This document shows, piece by piece, positions 40,284 through 52,917 of a DNA stretch of 64,000 bases. Position numbers and translations under genes: made by a program. Every line of letters starts with the position of its first letter. Position 1 is the first letter of the stretch. This DNA comes from Rhabditoides inermis (taxonomy: Eukaryota; Nematoda; Chromadorea; Rhabditida; Rhabditidae): assembly GCA_963966185.1 (NCBI GenBank), contig CAWZYM010000456.1, forward strand, positions 47,846 through 111,845. Reading direction: 5' to 3'. The notes beneath the pieces are model-generated. The model made no database searches and was not told the origin of the DNA. It worked only from the letters and a program-made list of their open reading frames with translations.

Positions 40284-41482
40284 TAAGCAGTACTGTATGT
40301 GATACTGTACCACTAGAGAGTACTGTATATGATACAGTACGCTCTCCCTATCTCGCCTTGTATTGAGGGTTGTCGTCTATGAGATTAGCATAGGTGGGGG
40401 TGGACTAGCCGCCCCGTCTCTCGCGTCCCATTCCCCCTCTCTCGCTGTTGTGCTGTTCGCCCTTTCTAGCAATCATTTATATAGTTCGTAATCAAATGTC
40501 TATTCTTTGTATATGTCCCTCGTTAGGTGCGTGTGTGTTGTTGTTTCTCTGATCTACGCGTGATTTCCTTGTCTCTCTCTGTCTCCGCATGGAATGCTCA
40601 TCAGTCGGCTAGTTGTGTCCAGTCATAAAGCCTTGCTTACCGAGAAGTCGACTGATTGCGGGAAAGTGTGTAGATGATTCACCCACTCGTATACCTCGTA
40701 ACTACTGTTCACGCGATAACATGTACATGTTTACGGGTACAAGTTGGTAATCCGGGAGATTATCGGATGGCCTTGACTGGTTAGTGGCGGCGAGGCGGGA
40801 AGAGTGATGAAAGAGAGGAGGAGGGGAGGGGATGAGCGTATTGTGAAATGCGCGCGATGTCCTGTCCCACCTGTTCCCCTCTCCTCTCGCCTCGTTTCCT
40901 CCATTCATCTTCACAGATTGCGGATATCCCCTCTTTGACCACTGCACCATTCATATTCTATGCATACAAATCGCTCTCTGCGGAGAGCGAGCCTGGGAGA
41001 GAAGGAGGATATGGCATATTCCAGATACGAGCTATTCACGCGAATAGATACGGATCGCCTCGCCTCGCGCTCTCTTTTTGCCCTGTCGTGTATTGTCCCG
41101 TCCACATCGTTTTTTTTTCCGCGTGTGTGAAAAGGCCATTATGGAATGGTGGCGCGAATTTCTATGTGACCTTTGTGACACTCGATTGAAATGTACTTTA
41201 CTGTTCTCTGTTTCAGATGCGAATCTCTGAGTGAGTGACACTCCTTTTTCGTCCAAGCAGCAGAAGTAGTGTGGTCTGGTGAGTCTGTTGGGAGTTTCGG
41301 ACGTTTACATTTTTGGGGAGATGACCCCATTGACCCGAAGTGAGAGAGGAAGAAGGGGCGAGGAGAGAGAGGGAGGAGGAACGGAGATGCATTGTTCTGA
41401 TTATGGCTTCTTGTGCACTCTTATGCAGCTGCGACTGGCTCGTGTGAACCCATCTCTATGACGAATAGAGGAAACCGCGCGA

Positions 41483-41514
<32 letters not shown>

Positions 41515-41639
41515 TCTCCACTCACACTTTTTGATAGTGAGAGGAGCTGTGGTATTATTCATGTGACGTGTTGATTACTCATACTCTACCGTACTTGCAG
41601 GAGGAGCTTCGGATGCGTGATATTGTCTTGTGAGCTGTG
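40284..41639. other. Intergenic region PS synthase / ADAM-like gene
   Basis: 1.36 kb. Near the PS synthase stop lies a 30-bp-spaced pair of AGTACTGTAT...GATAC motifs; the second is a perfect 9-bp inverted repeat (40320-40328 / 40332-40340). A (CT)n tract is at about 41481-41512. GTACTTGCAG at 41591-41600 precedes the ADAM-like ATG and may be a trans-splice acceptor. No prodomain exon was found here. Confidence 0.5.
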
Positions 41640-44600
41640 ATGCGATTGGCTGTGTGGTGGCTTGTGAGCCTACTTGGAGTGATTGCTGCTGCGAAGGAGA
41701 ATGAGGAAGGGCAGCGGCGAGGAGAGGTCAGTTTTTTTCTTCGATTGTTTGTAGCTCTGTGCTCTGACGCATATCGCTGCATATCGCATCATTACACCGT
41801 TTATTTTCGGTGGTTAGTATAGATAGTGACACATGGTTTCTCGGTTCTATTGAGCACTCGGCTGCACTTATCGCTGTACTCATTTCACTTGTCCCCACAT
41901 TACCATAAGCACACAACATTCGTCACTAATCTTTATCGAGGCCTGTCACAAAGGTAAGTTGTTTATAGTAAGCTATACGTTTCAGTCTTGTTAAGCCGCG
42001 CGCGAGTCGATCGCCCCGCGTGGCGTGTGTCCTACGGTAGATCTAAGCCTTGGACTTTTCATCCTTGTCAGCATCCTCGGTCTTCTCCTTCTTGTCATCG
42101 TCCGTCTTCTTCTCGTCTTCCTTCTTCGCGTCCTTCTTGTCGTCCTTTTTCTCATCCTTCTTCTCATCCTTTTTGTCGTCAGCCTTCTTCTCGTCCTTCT
42201 TCTCGTCGGGCTTCTTGTCCTCCTTCTTGTCCTCCTTCTTCTCGTCCTTCTTATCCTTCTTCGACCCGTCCTTCTTGTCCCCCTCCTGCGATCCCTGAGT
42301 GTGCATCTCCTCCCCGTCCTTCTTCGCGCCCTCCTTCTTGCTGCCCTTCTTGCTCTTGCTGCTCTTCTTCTCCCCCTCCTCCTTCTTCTCCGCGTCTGCC
42401 CCGTCCATCTTGCTCTTCGCCTCGCCCTCGCCCTCCCCCTCCTTCTTGTCCGTCTTGGCCTCCTTGTCCTCCTGCTTGCTCGCCTTGCTGGCTCCGTCCT
42501 TATCCACTCCCTCCTTCTTGCTTCCCTTCTTGCTCTTCTCCTTCTTCTCGTCCTTCTTCCCATCCCCGCCCTTTCCCTCCTTCTTCTTCTTCTCCTTCTC
42601 CGAATCCCAGTCGGATTCGACGTCGTTGAAGGTGGGATAGTCGCCCTTGTTGCGAACTTCCTTGCCGTCAGCGATGCGTTGCTGAAAGAGAGAGTATTAG
42701 GAGGGAGGGAAAGAGAGAGAGAGATAGCCCACCTCCTTCTCGTTCCTCTTGATCTGCTTGGGCTTGATGTCTGCCTTCTTGCTTCCGGCGACTCCGGCCG
42801 TCTTCCCGTCTCCGTCCTTGCTGCCCGCATCCTTCTTGTCGCCCTCGTTCTTCGACGGCTCCTTCTTCGAACCCTCCTTCTTCGAGCCATCAGCATCCTT
42901 CTAAAACACATCTCTGGATTACGGTAGACAACAGTAACCCAGGTACCTTCTCGGTCTTCTTCTCGGACTTCTTCTCGTCGTCCTTCTTGTCGTCGTCCTT
43001 TTTGTCGTCGTCCTTCTTGTCTTCGTCCTTCTTCTTCTCCTCCTCCTTCTTCTCGCTCTTCTTCTCCTCCGCCTTGGCAGCTGCGGGGGCGGCGGGGGCG
43101 GCAGGCTTGGCTGGTGCCTTGGCAGGCGGTGCGGGAGAGGCCTTCTTAGACGGGGGAGCTGTCTTCTTCTTGTCGCCGCCTCCGCATTGCAGCGCGAGGG
43201 GGATCAGTAGAGCTGGAAGGGAGTGAGGTGAGAGGAGAAGGAGGAAGAAGGAGGAGGAGGAGTGCGCGCACCGGCTATGGAGAGCGCCGCTGCGAGCGCG
43301 GTCGGCTCGATTAGGAAGTCCATTGCGGGGCTGTGGCGACTCGGGGCGGGAACACTTGCTATCAATGACGGGCCGGGGGGAGGCGAGGACGCACGGTGCA
43401 TCCAAGCAGACGCGGGGCGGAGCATGCGCAGGAGGGGCGGTGGGGAAATGAGCGGGGGATGAGCGAGGGATATAGGCAAATGAACAGTGGTCATGGCTAT
43501 TGTGTGTTGCGCGGTGTTGTCCACCACTCTTTTAAACCCTTGCAAGTTAGAATTGACTGTGCGCAGAATGTCCAAAAGCGCGGAGTGGCATATAGGGATG
43601 TGTGACGTCTCCCTGTGCAGGTTGCCGGTGGCGCTGCGGTGTGGGGCGTGCCGGCACCCGACTACTCTGGACTGGAGCTGCCCGCGGAGACGACCATCAT
43701 ATCCACCATCCTCTTTGTCGACAAGCGAATCGTGAGTGCTCGATTCCAATAAGCTCTTTATACGAAAGCGATCCATGCGATTTTGCGAGTTAGGTTGATT
43801 GTACGCTGCAGCTGTGAACCGAGACTAGAAGGTGGTTTGATTGTTTAATAAGTTACCTGCCTCGCTTCAAGTGTTTATCGTTCAGACCGCGCACTATCAC
43901 GACGACATGTCAGTAGTGAAGCGGGAGGTACTCAAGCTGGTGGTGGAGGCGAATGAGGTGGGGAGAGAGAGGGAGAGAGAGGGGAAGAGGAGAGAGACAG
44001 AGAGAAGGAGAGAGAGAGGAGGGAAGAAAAGAGAGAGAGAGAGAAAGAGAGAGAGACAGAGAGAGAGAGAGGAGAGAGAGGGAGGGAGAGAGAGACTCTT
44101 TGCAGTACCTCAACCAGTTGCGGCTGGGTGTGATAGTGGTGGATGTGGCTCGCACCCACCGCGACAACATGACCCTTCACATGTTCCGCGAGTGGCGCAC
44201 CAGGAGGTGGGCGGGGTCTACCGGGCGGGGCTTATACAGGTTTCGAGAACGACTGATTTTGGTAATTACAACACTGATCACGACTAAATTAATTTGGCGA
44301 TTATTGAGAGCTGTTTTGTGATGTCGATGAAACGTAAGGTCGATACAATCAAATAATGTAACTTGTCACTGTTGCTGACGTTGAAAGTGTGATGTTGTGT
44401 TGCAGCCTTCCCTCTCTCCCCTCGCACGATGTGGGTGTGCTGCTCTCTTTCGGATACTCGGGCGGCCTGGCATTCGTGGGTGGCATGTGCAACCGACAGG
44501 CGGTCATGCTATGCGGGGTGAGTGAAGGGGGGAGAGGATGAACAAACAATAAGTGATATATGAGAATCTTGTGTTCCACCGAATCGTATTGTATATCATT

Positions 44601-47600
44601 AATGGCAAGGTTCATTGGGATTGAACCATAATTAGAATGAATTGCGTGATGTATCGTTTCCAGTTCTACCCGCAAGAGCCGTCGGCGCTCGGCAGCATAT
44701 TCTTCCACGAGGTTTTGTTTACTTTCAATTATGGTTCAATAGTTTTCGGGATCGTGCATAGAAACTAAGAAACTCATGTCGGAACACGACGGTTTACAAA
44801 CTTGGGAATTACGGATTTGTCACAAAGAGACGTTCAGATGGCGCACCTTCTGGGAGTGGAGCACTCCGACAACGCGACGGCGCACGTGGAAAACTGCTTG
44901 TGCGAGGGGAGGGGACGGAGGGTGCGGGAGGAGGGAACTGGCAGGGGAGGAGAGGCATGCATGCATATACCGTGAGTGGGGGAGGGGGAGAGAGAGGGAG
45001 GGAGAGAGAGAGAGATGCTCGATTTCAGTGGCTTTGACCACGACTGCACTGCTCAGGATCTCGCCAACAGGATAGATAGATATCGGTGCTTGAGGTGAGA
45101 TCTGGATTTTGAAGCTTTTGAATTGGGCAGTACTATAAGTACTATAAGTGTTATTTTTTGTGAAAAGATTCGTCGAATGCTGGAAAGCATGTGATAGTTG
45201 AGATGTGGTCACTCCTCTGTTTTTTTCTAGGGAACAGTTGTGAACGGGAGTGCGTTTACGATCCGCCTTCGCGCTATAAATCGGGAGTTGTAAAGAAAAA
45301 AAGGAGGAGAATGGCTAGTAAATAGGTCGGGTGTGATGTGATTTTGTTGTGACTTTATTTCGAGGAAATGCGGTCTTTGTTCTTTGAGATTTATGTGTTT
45401 TGCCTTGAATTTACATAGTTGTCTATCGTATATGGAGTGTTCAGCTTCACATATGTTTCGATTGTTGAACCATAATGAAATTTCCGAGAATGCTAGCTGA
45501 AAAATATGAATAAAAGTGAATCTGGTTCTGTTCACTGTTCCGTTTCACGAGCCGTTGACATTGCACCAACCAGTTTTGTTGCAATAATACGATTACATAG
45601 CCTCATTCAGATACCCGCTCGCAAACCAACCGTATTTCAATAATCCAGTGTTCTCGGTTCTCACCTCTTCTATTCAGACGTTCCCCCGCTCCTCTTCTGA
45701 ACGCGACGCTAGCCATCTGCGGGAACGGAGTGGTGGAGGTGAGTGAGGAGAGGAAAAAGAGAAGACAAATGAAAGGGTGCGTCTTTACGCTTTCCATGCT
45801 ACTCCTCCCGATCTTCCGTGAAGTCTCTTCAAACTATTCCCGAAATGCCTTGCAACTCCCCCGATTTTTTATTTGCGAAACGTTTTCGAACTGGCCTTCC
45901 TACTACTTCTAACTACCTCCGAATTGTTTCCAACCACTTAAAGTAATTTGAGGTTGTCCTCTAATGTCTTCGAAAATAGTTGACTGGCTTGCTGCTCCCG
46001 TACCTGCTCGCTTTCTTTCAGTGGGGCGAGGAGTGTGACTGCGGTCTGTCCCGTCTGTGTTCCGAGTGGAACTGCTTGCCGGACAAGTGCCAGCAGAGGA
46101 TACATCCCATCGTCGGCGTGAGATTTCTGATAACATATTCTTGAATGAGTCTGGGTATCCAACTATCATCAAATTGTTCTTTTGAACACTCATGTAGTAC
46201 TGTCTGTAAATCTATCTAAAGTGCACCCAGCTGTCAGCGAGAACGGGAATTTGTTTAGTTCATTCATCTTGCGCAATCTCTCTCACTCCTCTCTCTCTCC
46301 CCTCTCTCTCTCCCCTCTCTCTCTCTCCTTTCTCTCTCTCCTCTCTCTCTCTCTCTCTCCTCTCTTTCTCTCTCCTCTCTCTCTCTCTCCCTCCTCTCTC
46401 TCTCTCTCTCTTCTTTCCGTATTCCTGGGTGTAGGTTTCCTCTCTTGGTTTCCATGGAGTTTTGGAGTGGACAGATGGACAATTGGTCACTCGTTCACCC
46501 CGGTTCTGCTGCCAGCGCTTCCCTTTTTGTTTTGCCGATTATGGCATTATAGAAAATAATATTTATAATAATTTGCGCATAATAATGATAATTTGCGCAA
46601 TAATGATAATTTGCGCAGCTACGCAAACTGATCGAATTGTGTACCCATTGATGATGTTGTCCCGTTTTTTTCATGATGTTGAAGAGTCGAAATGCGCGAA
46701 CCGTTAAAGTTTGAACTTTCAGTAAATTATTTGATTCGAGAATTTGTGCAAAACAGCTCCAATAAAATTATTGTGAGTGACGTGACGTGACGCATCCGAA
46801 GATGAATATTGAATATGATTTGATCCAGTCGCGAAGTAGCGTCTTACACTTAGTGCGCGAGCGAAAGAAGTAGTTGTTATTGTTCTGAATGACAACTGAG
46901 GGATGGCTGAGTTGTGATGTGTTGTCGTAGTGCGAGTGAGTGATTGATAGGGCCATTCACTCCTTTGATTTAATCGTGGTGTGTGTAGGGAAGAGGGGCG
47001 AGGAATGCAGTTTAAAGCGAGGAGGGAGCGCCGGCTGGAGTGATAACCAATCGGCAATTGGACACTCGCCGCCGCAGCTTCTTTTCCTATATGATGTGCG
47101 AAATATGAGGCGCAGTTTCGAGGAATTGTCGCTTCTCTCTCTTCTCTCTCTTCTCTTTTTCTTTTCTCTCTTGGGACTTTTCAACATCCCGCGCCAATCT
47201 TCCTCTTTTTACCACTTGATTTTCTGTTGTGATGGGTTTCCAATAGGTGAGCTATGGGCTCGTGTGGTTTTGATTTATTCAGCGCTTTGGAAGAGAAATT
47301 TATTAACGAAGTTTGTGTTGCGATGATTGGTCAGCGAGAGTTTGTTCAATTGGAACATTCTGGAATCGTGTGTTCTTTGATAAAACACGCACTTTACAAC
47401 CTCCTTTCCGCCTGATTTTGCTACAATGATTGAGTGGTTGCGTGTAACATGCTACTTCCTCCTCATTCACATATCACTTGTCCGTTTTTCGATTCCATCA
47501 TTTGTAAGTTGCAGTGGTGAATAGAGATCTGAAAGGAAATTTTTCGTCAATGATATTTTCTTTTGGCTTTTTTAATTAAATACGTGTTTGTGATCGTAAT

Positions 47601-48538
47601 GTATATTTTATCTCTTAATCTCCCACACATTACATTAAATGATGATATACAAACAATTAAATATATTTTTTTTCCAGTGGCTTGTTGTGATCGGGTCTCT
47701 CGTGTGTGTCTGTGTCGTGTGCATCTACCACGCACGCAAGACTATGTTCAGCTGTTTCAAGGTGAGCTTCCGATTAAAACATATTGAAGATTGTCATTTC
47801 TGACATTATTTTTAAAAGCATTTTCCCATAAAATATTTTTTATCTCTATCTACCAAATGTTTATGCTATTTGAGGTATTAGAAAATAAGTAATAAGTTTT
47901 ACGCAGACCATTTGCAGGACAGTTCGCGGGCGTCTCGCGAGTGGCGACGGGTCGAGTCGGGAGGAGGAGGAGGAGGGGGAGGGGGGAGAAGGGAGGCGCG
48001 CTCGCTGCTCCCTCCGAGGACGCTACACAAGACAACCAGCGAGATGGTCGGACTGGTGAGTCGACACATCGCATTCCACACATGCCAGGGTAGTCCCTGT
48101 GTTAAGTTGATCCATTCGTGAGCGGATTGTGAAAAATCCGAAATTCGATGGTGGGACAGTGTTGCGTGTTTGTCGATATTGAAGATTCATCGTGAGTGAT
48201 TCGAATATGGCCTAGACGACAGCTACAGCGAATCTTTTCGCTTGACAATTTCTGTGGCATGGATTGTGTGACCTAGGTTGGCAGGCCGGCTGTTGGCATG
48301 TGTTATTAGACTTATGCTTGCTCCCTCCGAGAGAGATCACAGTCCAATTGTTGTCATCTGTTGGAAGTCGGTGTGGTTCTTGCCGGCTGCTGTAGGTGTG
48401 ATCGACTACCAAGTGTGTGAATCGGAGTATTGATTCGATCCGGCACAACTTGTGAGTAGCAGCTGACCCTCCGGCGCTCCCTTTCTGCTCAGAGACTGAC
48501 TGACGGATGACCTCATGATTGTTGTGTCAGCGCTGCTC

Positions 48539-48582
<44 letters not shown>

Positions 48583-49896
48583 GTTATTTTGCGGAAGTAG
48601 ATCATTTTTCGTCAGCGAGAGGGGTTTTGTTGAGGAGTATGTCGCCGCAGACAGACACTTCCCACTTGACGTATGCACGTTGAGACGACAGTGATTTTTC
48701 TGGATCTTGATCTCGAAGCTACTGTGGCTGCTATTTTGCTCGGAGCTCTGCGGACCTATTGTGGCACGACAGTGTACACTTTGAGTATATCGTATGCTGT
48801 CCTCCAGTCTGCTCACTGGCAGAGTGCGCAAGTCGGGAGCGAGAAGCGTCCACTTTGCACCACTCACCTACTCCTCAACACTAGAGCATGAGGTTGTATA
48901 GTATTTCGGATAACTATAGAAATTCGCTATAGCCTATGTGCGCTTTGTCTACATTGACTACCTACGTAGTATACATGAGCTGTGAAACATATGAATAGTT
49001 TCAGTGTTCATCGGGTCAGCTGCTGGTTCTGGAGCGTCCTCCTCGCGCGGCTCGGGCATCGAGTCAGCCAAGGGAGGCGAGGGAGGGAGACAGGAGGGAG
49101 CTGATCAGGTAGGGAGGACGGCTGAGTGTGTCCACATGGCTGTGATTGCAGGCGACCGACCATGCCCCCTCCGCCGCCGCCTCCTTCCAACAAGCAAGTA
49201 CAGCCGTGAGTGGGGGTTTGGGTTTTTTTTAAAGGTTTTTTTGGGTGTAGTATCGTACTTTTGCGCATGTGGCATAAGGTCGTCTGTAAACTGTATGTTT
49301 CGACAGACGTTTCGATATCGATTAAGTTGTTTCAAGTGTTCGCCCGCGCGGTTCTCTGGCTGTGGTACCGAGCCCGGACTTTGTCACCCCCAGTCGGCGG
49401 GAACAGAGGAGGAGTGAGGTGAGAGCATACAACAGGGTTTTTCGAGATGGTGATTGATTATATTAAAGATTAACTTCCACAGCAAAATCTTCAGAGACGG
49501 AAGATGTAGTAAGGATGAAAGTGTCTGTTGCTTTACAGATGGCGGACAGTCTTTCATGGAAGTTCGATGACTTTGAAGATGACGACGATGATGACGTGGC
49601 ATACTACAAGTGGGTGCTTTGTCAATACTTTTTAATCATCGGCGTCACTTTGTGTGAATATAACCTGGACTGTATTGATACTCTCAAAAATGCTGCAAAA
49701 GTTGTCATGAAAAGTGCCTTGTTTTTCACGCCATGCGTTGAGGGGTGAGAACGGCGTGCCAACGTGTCCGATCTACCCGGGCTCGTCTCCGATCAACCGA
49801 GTGACTGTCAAGTACCACGGCAGCGACCAGACACTCGTCACTGACTGCCCCTCCTCCAGCACCAGCCACTCGAGTGTCAGCCAGATCGCCAAGTGA
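41640..49896 (+). CDS. ADAM-like transmembrane metalloprotease lacking a prodomain
   Basis: Reprolysin-type zinc protease on the cell surface. 17 exons: 41640-41726, 43621-43731, 43886-43957, 44106-44206, 44406-44517, 44664-44711, 44838-44971, 45029-45094, 45678-45738, 46022-46117, 47678-47761, 47918-48055, 49005-49108, 49152-49205, 49394-49418, 49539-49609, 49743-49896; 1518 nt, 505 residues. Signal peptide MRLAVWWLVSLLGVIAAA. The catalytic domain runs from TTIISTILFVDKRI; the zinc site HEMAHLLGVEHSD spans the 44711/44838 junction, with a CM Met-turn later. A short disintegrin-like piece (CGNGVVEWGEECDCG) has few cysteines. A TM (WLVVIGSLVCVCVVCIYHA) and a cytosolic tail with PPPPPPP and an acidic DDDDDD run follow. 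There is no prodomain or cysteine switch. One exon is only 25 nt. Exons between 46117 and 47678 may have been missed. Confidence 0.82.
42043..43323 (-). CDS. Lysine/glutamate-rich protein nested antisense in ADAM-like intron 1
   Basis: Not recognised. Exons in order: 43272-43323, 42947-43212, 42733-42900 and 42043-42681, 1125 nt, 374 residues. The N-terminus (MDFLIEPTALAAALSIA then ALLIPLALQCGGG) is hydrophobic and could be a signal peptide or anchor. A Pro/Ala/Lys segment follows, then almost uninterrupted KKDEKK, KKDDDKK and KKEG tracts, so the rest is highly charged and probably disordered. A less repetitive island, QRIADGKEVRNKGDYPTFND, begins the last exon; DVESDWDSEK follows. All exon joins are in frame. 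The gene lies wholly inside ADAM intron 41727-43620 on the opposite strand. A long plus-strand open frame over the same DNA (42025-42927) is its Leu/Arg-rich shadow. Confidence 0.78.
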
Positions 49897-50547
49897 GCCA
49901 CTCTTCCTTCCGAGTAGTCGCTGCACCGCCTGCCCTCCTGTCCGCGAGTCGTCCCTTCTTTGTCTGTAAATCGCCCGTGCCTCCCATGGGTCTATAGTGA
50001 CACTATTTCTGGGTAGATTCTTTTTCTCCATAGAATTCGACATATTTATTTCGTTGTGCATGTGCGCGTCTTGCAATGTTGAGCATCCGATCTCTAGTGT
50101 CCTTCTCCTGATGCCTTATCCTCTTGCCCCCTCACCCCGCCCCCCATTTGAAACTATTCCTGACATTGACATTGACATTGCAAGCTAATAATGTGAATAC
50201 TGGTACGTTGATGCTCTTGCGATATATAAATGTGTTTTCTGATCACTCGCGTATATGATAGATAGTACATACAATTTATACAACAAAATCATTAGCTTTA
50301 TGCCGTGTGAGATCACAAAACGTAGATTTTTCGAGATAATGATTGGTTGGACACCATATACCGTACCGCGCCGTCGAGCGTGAACCTATACTGTAGAGGG
50401 AGGGAGAGTGGGAGAGGATACTGTAGTCCTATCCGGAGACTGTAGAAGGTGCGAAGAAGTGTGTGCGCAGAGCGTGTGCGAGTGGCAAGTTTTGAAGCTG
50501 AAATATGTTTCATTATTCCCGCGCCTCATGGATAATACCGTACCTGT
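49897..50547. other. Convergent intergenic region ADAM-like / flp-18
   Basis: 650 bp between two 3' ends. TACTGTAG-type octamers cluster between about 50385 and 50450 (ATACTGTAGAG, ATACTGTAGTC, GACTGTAGAAG). No gene visible. Confidence 0.5.
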
Positions 50548-51016
50548 CTAGACATCTCTCTTCCCGAAGCGCAGGACGCCCGGCATGTCAGATCGCTTGC
50601 CGAAACGAAGCACTCCTGGCACGGAACGCTTTCCGAATCGGAGAACTCCTGCAGATTATAGGCGTAGGAGGAGAAGGAGCAGGAGAAGGAGCAGTAGGAG
50701 AATGAGGAGCAGGATGAGAATGAGGAGATGGAGGAGAATGAGCATCAGTGGTACGTACCAGGCATGTCTCTCTTTCCGAATCGCAGCACACCCGGCATAT
50801 CCCTCTTACCGAAGCGAAGCACTCCTGAATGAGAGAAAATGAGAGAGGAAGAGGGGATGCGTGTTTCAATCCCTTTCTGTTGTGTGGAAGCCCTTGAATC
50901 AGGGGATTGGAAGCCTTCACTCACCAGGCATCGAGCGCTTGCCAAACCGCAGAACTCCCGGCATTTCCTGAAAGGTGTGTTTTGATTTTCTGTGTATGTC
51001 TCCCTCTCCCTCTCTC

Positions 51017-51067
<51 letters not shown>

Positions 51068-52800
51068 CTCTCCCTCTCTGTCTACCTTCTTAGTCATCTC
51101 GGATCGTCCGAATCGGATGAACGACTGTGCTCGCTTTCCGAACCGCAGAACTCCCGGCATCGAACCGTCCAGATCTGAAATCGCACGAATGATCTCCGGC
51201 GCCCCACGGCGACCACCGTACCCCTCTTCTCGCCTCGCTTGCCGTGCAGATGGGCGTCCTCTAGCTGCTCGATCCGCTCGAGCAGAGCCGCCTCCTCCCT
51301 CAAAAGCTGCTCCTCCTCCGCGGAGAGCGCCGCCGCGTCTGGAGTACGGTAGTGGTCAAGAGGGCGCGCCTATTATTTTGCTATTTTGTCGTTGAGAGTG
51401 GGGCTTAGGTGGAATTGCAGCAGCAGTGCGTCACCTACTTCGTGGCACGTAATCGTGTTGTGTGGTCGGATTGCACACAGGCTGCTCCGAATTGCTTCCA
51501 GAGGTCTCTCTCTCCCCTCTTCTCCTCTCTTCTCATCCCACCCCACCAATGCGATTTGTACAGAGGAGATTCGGATTGGACTTGGGATGCGCGGGCGTTG
51601 AAATGAGTGACTGACGCGCGCGCGCGGAGAGAGAGAGAGAGAGAAAGTAAAAGAGAGAGGGTTTGCGGACCCGTTTGAAACCCGAAAGAACCATGTCTCG
51701 ACTCGCCTCAATCAACATGGGATGCCTCCCTCGAGCAGGCATCGCTTCGGATTAAAAACGGAGCAGGCAAACACAGAACAAAACGAGAGACGAGAAGAGT
51801 TCTCGCGAAAAGACGTGAGAGATGCGTTTTTGTTGTAGTGTTTCTGGGTGGGGTGGGCCTCGGGTGGAATCTATTCGATGGTCCCCCGAGGATGTCGGGA
51901 GGGGGCGAGAGGTGACGTCAGGCCTGTCAGTGGAGAATTGATGCCGCTGAGGCTACAGCAATCGGTTATGCCCCCGGGTTGGGGTCGAATTGTGTTTGGA
52001 GAGAGTTGGCGTGGGCTTCCGCGGCGGCGGCAGGTAACTCGATGACGACTTTGTTTTGACGCCTTATCCCCTTATCAGACGACCATCTCTCTGGATGGAG
52101 CGTCCCTGAGCTGGGAGATAGAGAGAGAGGGGGAGAGGAATAGAGAGGGAGGGAGAACTCCGGAAAAGGTCACATCTCTCCCATTTCCACTCTACCATAT
52201 GGTTTGGTGACTGGTCGCTCTCTATCCACAGGAAGAGGGATTACCAAGCCACGCATGCATAACTCGTAAAAGCTACTATACAAAACAAATAATTGTGCGT
52301 CACAGACCACCACTAAAACACCAGGAACACTCCTTTTTGTTTACTTTGTTCGTGTAGTTCCGCCTATGTCTATTCCCGGAAAATTTATGGTTGAATGAAT
52401 GTTGAAAGTTCCTTGAGTTTGCAATTGCGCGAGTGAGCGGATGATCTAGTTAGAGCGGGGCGCGCTAATGTATGCCCCGTGATATGCACGTTTCACTCCC
52501 ACACCTACACATTATACGCCGGCCATTACTGAGGAATACGCGATTAGTACTGCTAGATGATCAGTATTCAACAACACTTTATCCTATGAACGCTGAGCTA
52601 TGAACCGACAAGGGGCTATTCAATTATAGGGTAAGAGGGAGCTATATAAAGATGCCGGAAATCGCGCATAAGCACAAGGGAAGCGGAGATGTGTACGATA
52701 ACTGCGCGAACGTAATCCAGGTATACTGTCATCTATTTCTCTCTCTATCTATCTCTCTTTCTCTTTCTCCCTCCTCTCTCTCTCTCACTCTCTCTCTCCC

Positions 52801-52838
<38 letters not shown>

Positions 52839-52917
52839 ATCTCTTACCTTGTGCCTGCACTGCGACAGCCATGAGCGCCAGCAGCAAGGCGCCGTATGAT
52901 GCCCGCCCGCCGAGCAT
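50548..52917 (-). CDS. flp-18: FMRFamide-like neuropeptide precursor, flp-18 type
   Basis: Precursor of amidated neuropeptides. Exons in order: 52848-52917, 51222-51338, 51086-51174, 50925-50967, 50759-50824 and 50548-50648, 486 nt, 161 residues. Signal peptide [23 protein letters not shown], then an acidic helical spacer ([20 protein letters not shown]). Peptides ending Gly (amide donor) before [42 protein letters not shown], two [18 protein letters not shown] and [10 protein letters not shown]. The seven PGVLRFG copies identify the flp-18 family, whose C. elegans peptides act on NPR-4/NPR-5. The AQSFIRFG peptide is not PGVLRFG and resembles flp-4/flp-5 peptides. The 1.5-kb first intron joins phase 1 to phase 1. 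Several repeat units are split by introns at the same place (MPG|VLRF), a sign of exon duplication. Confidence 0.93.

Noticed and set aside
42025..42927. 300-residue Leu-rich plus-strand open frame
   Set aside because: It is the antisense shadow of the AAG/GAG-rich lysine gene; CTT/CTC codons automatically read as leucine.
51182..51221. Reading the flp-18 exon straight through ([13 protein letters not shown])
   Set aside because: The alternative intron 51175-51221 gives [17 protein letters not shown], which matches flp-18 processing; the read-through frame loses the first peptide.
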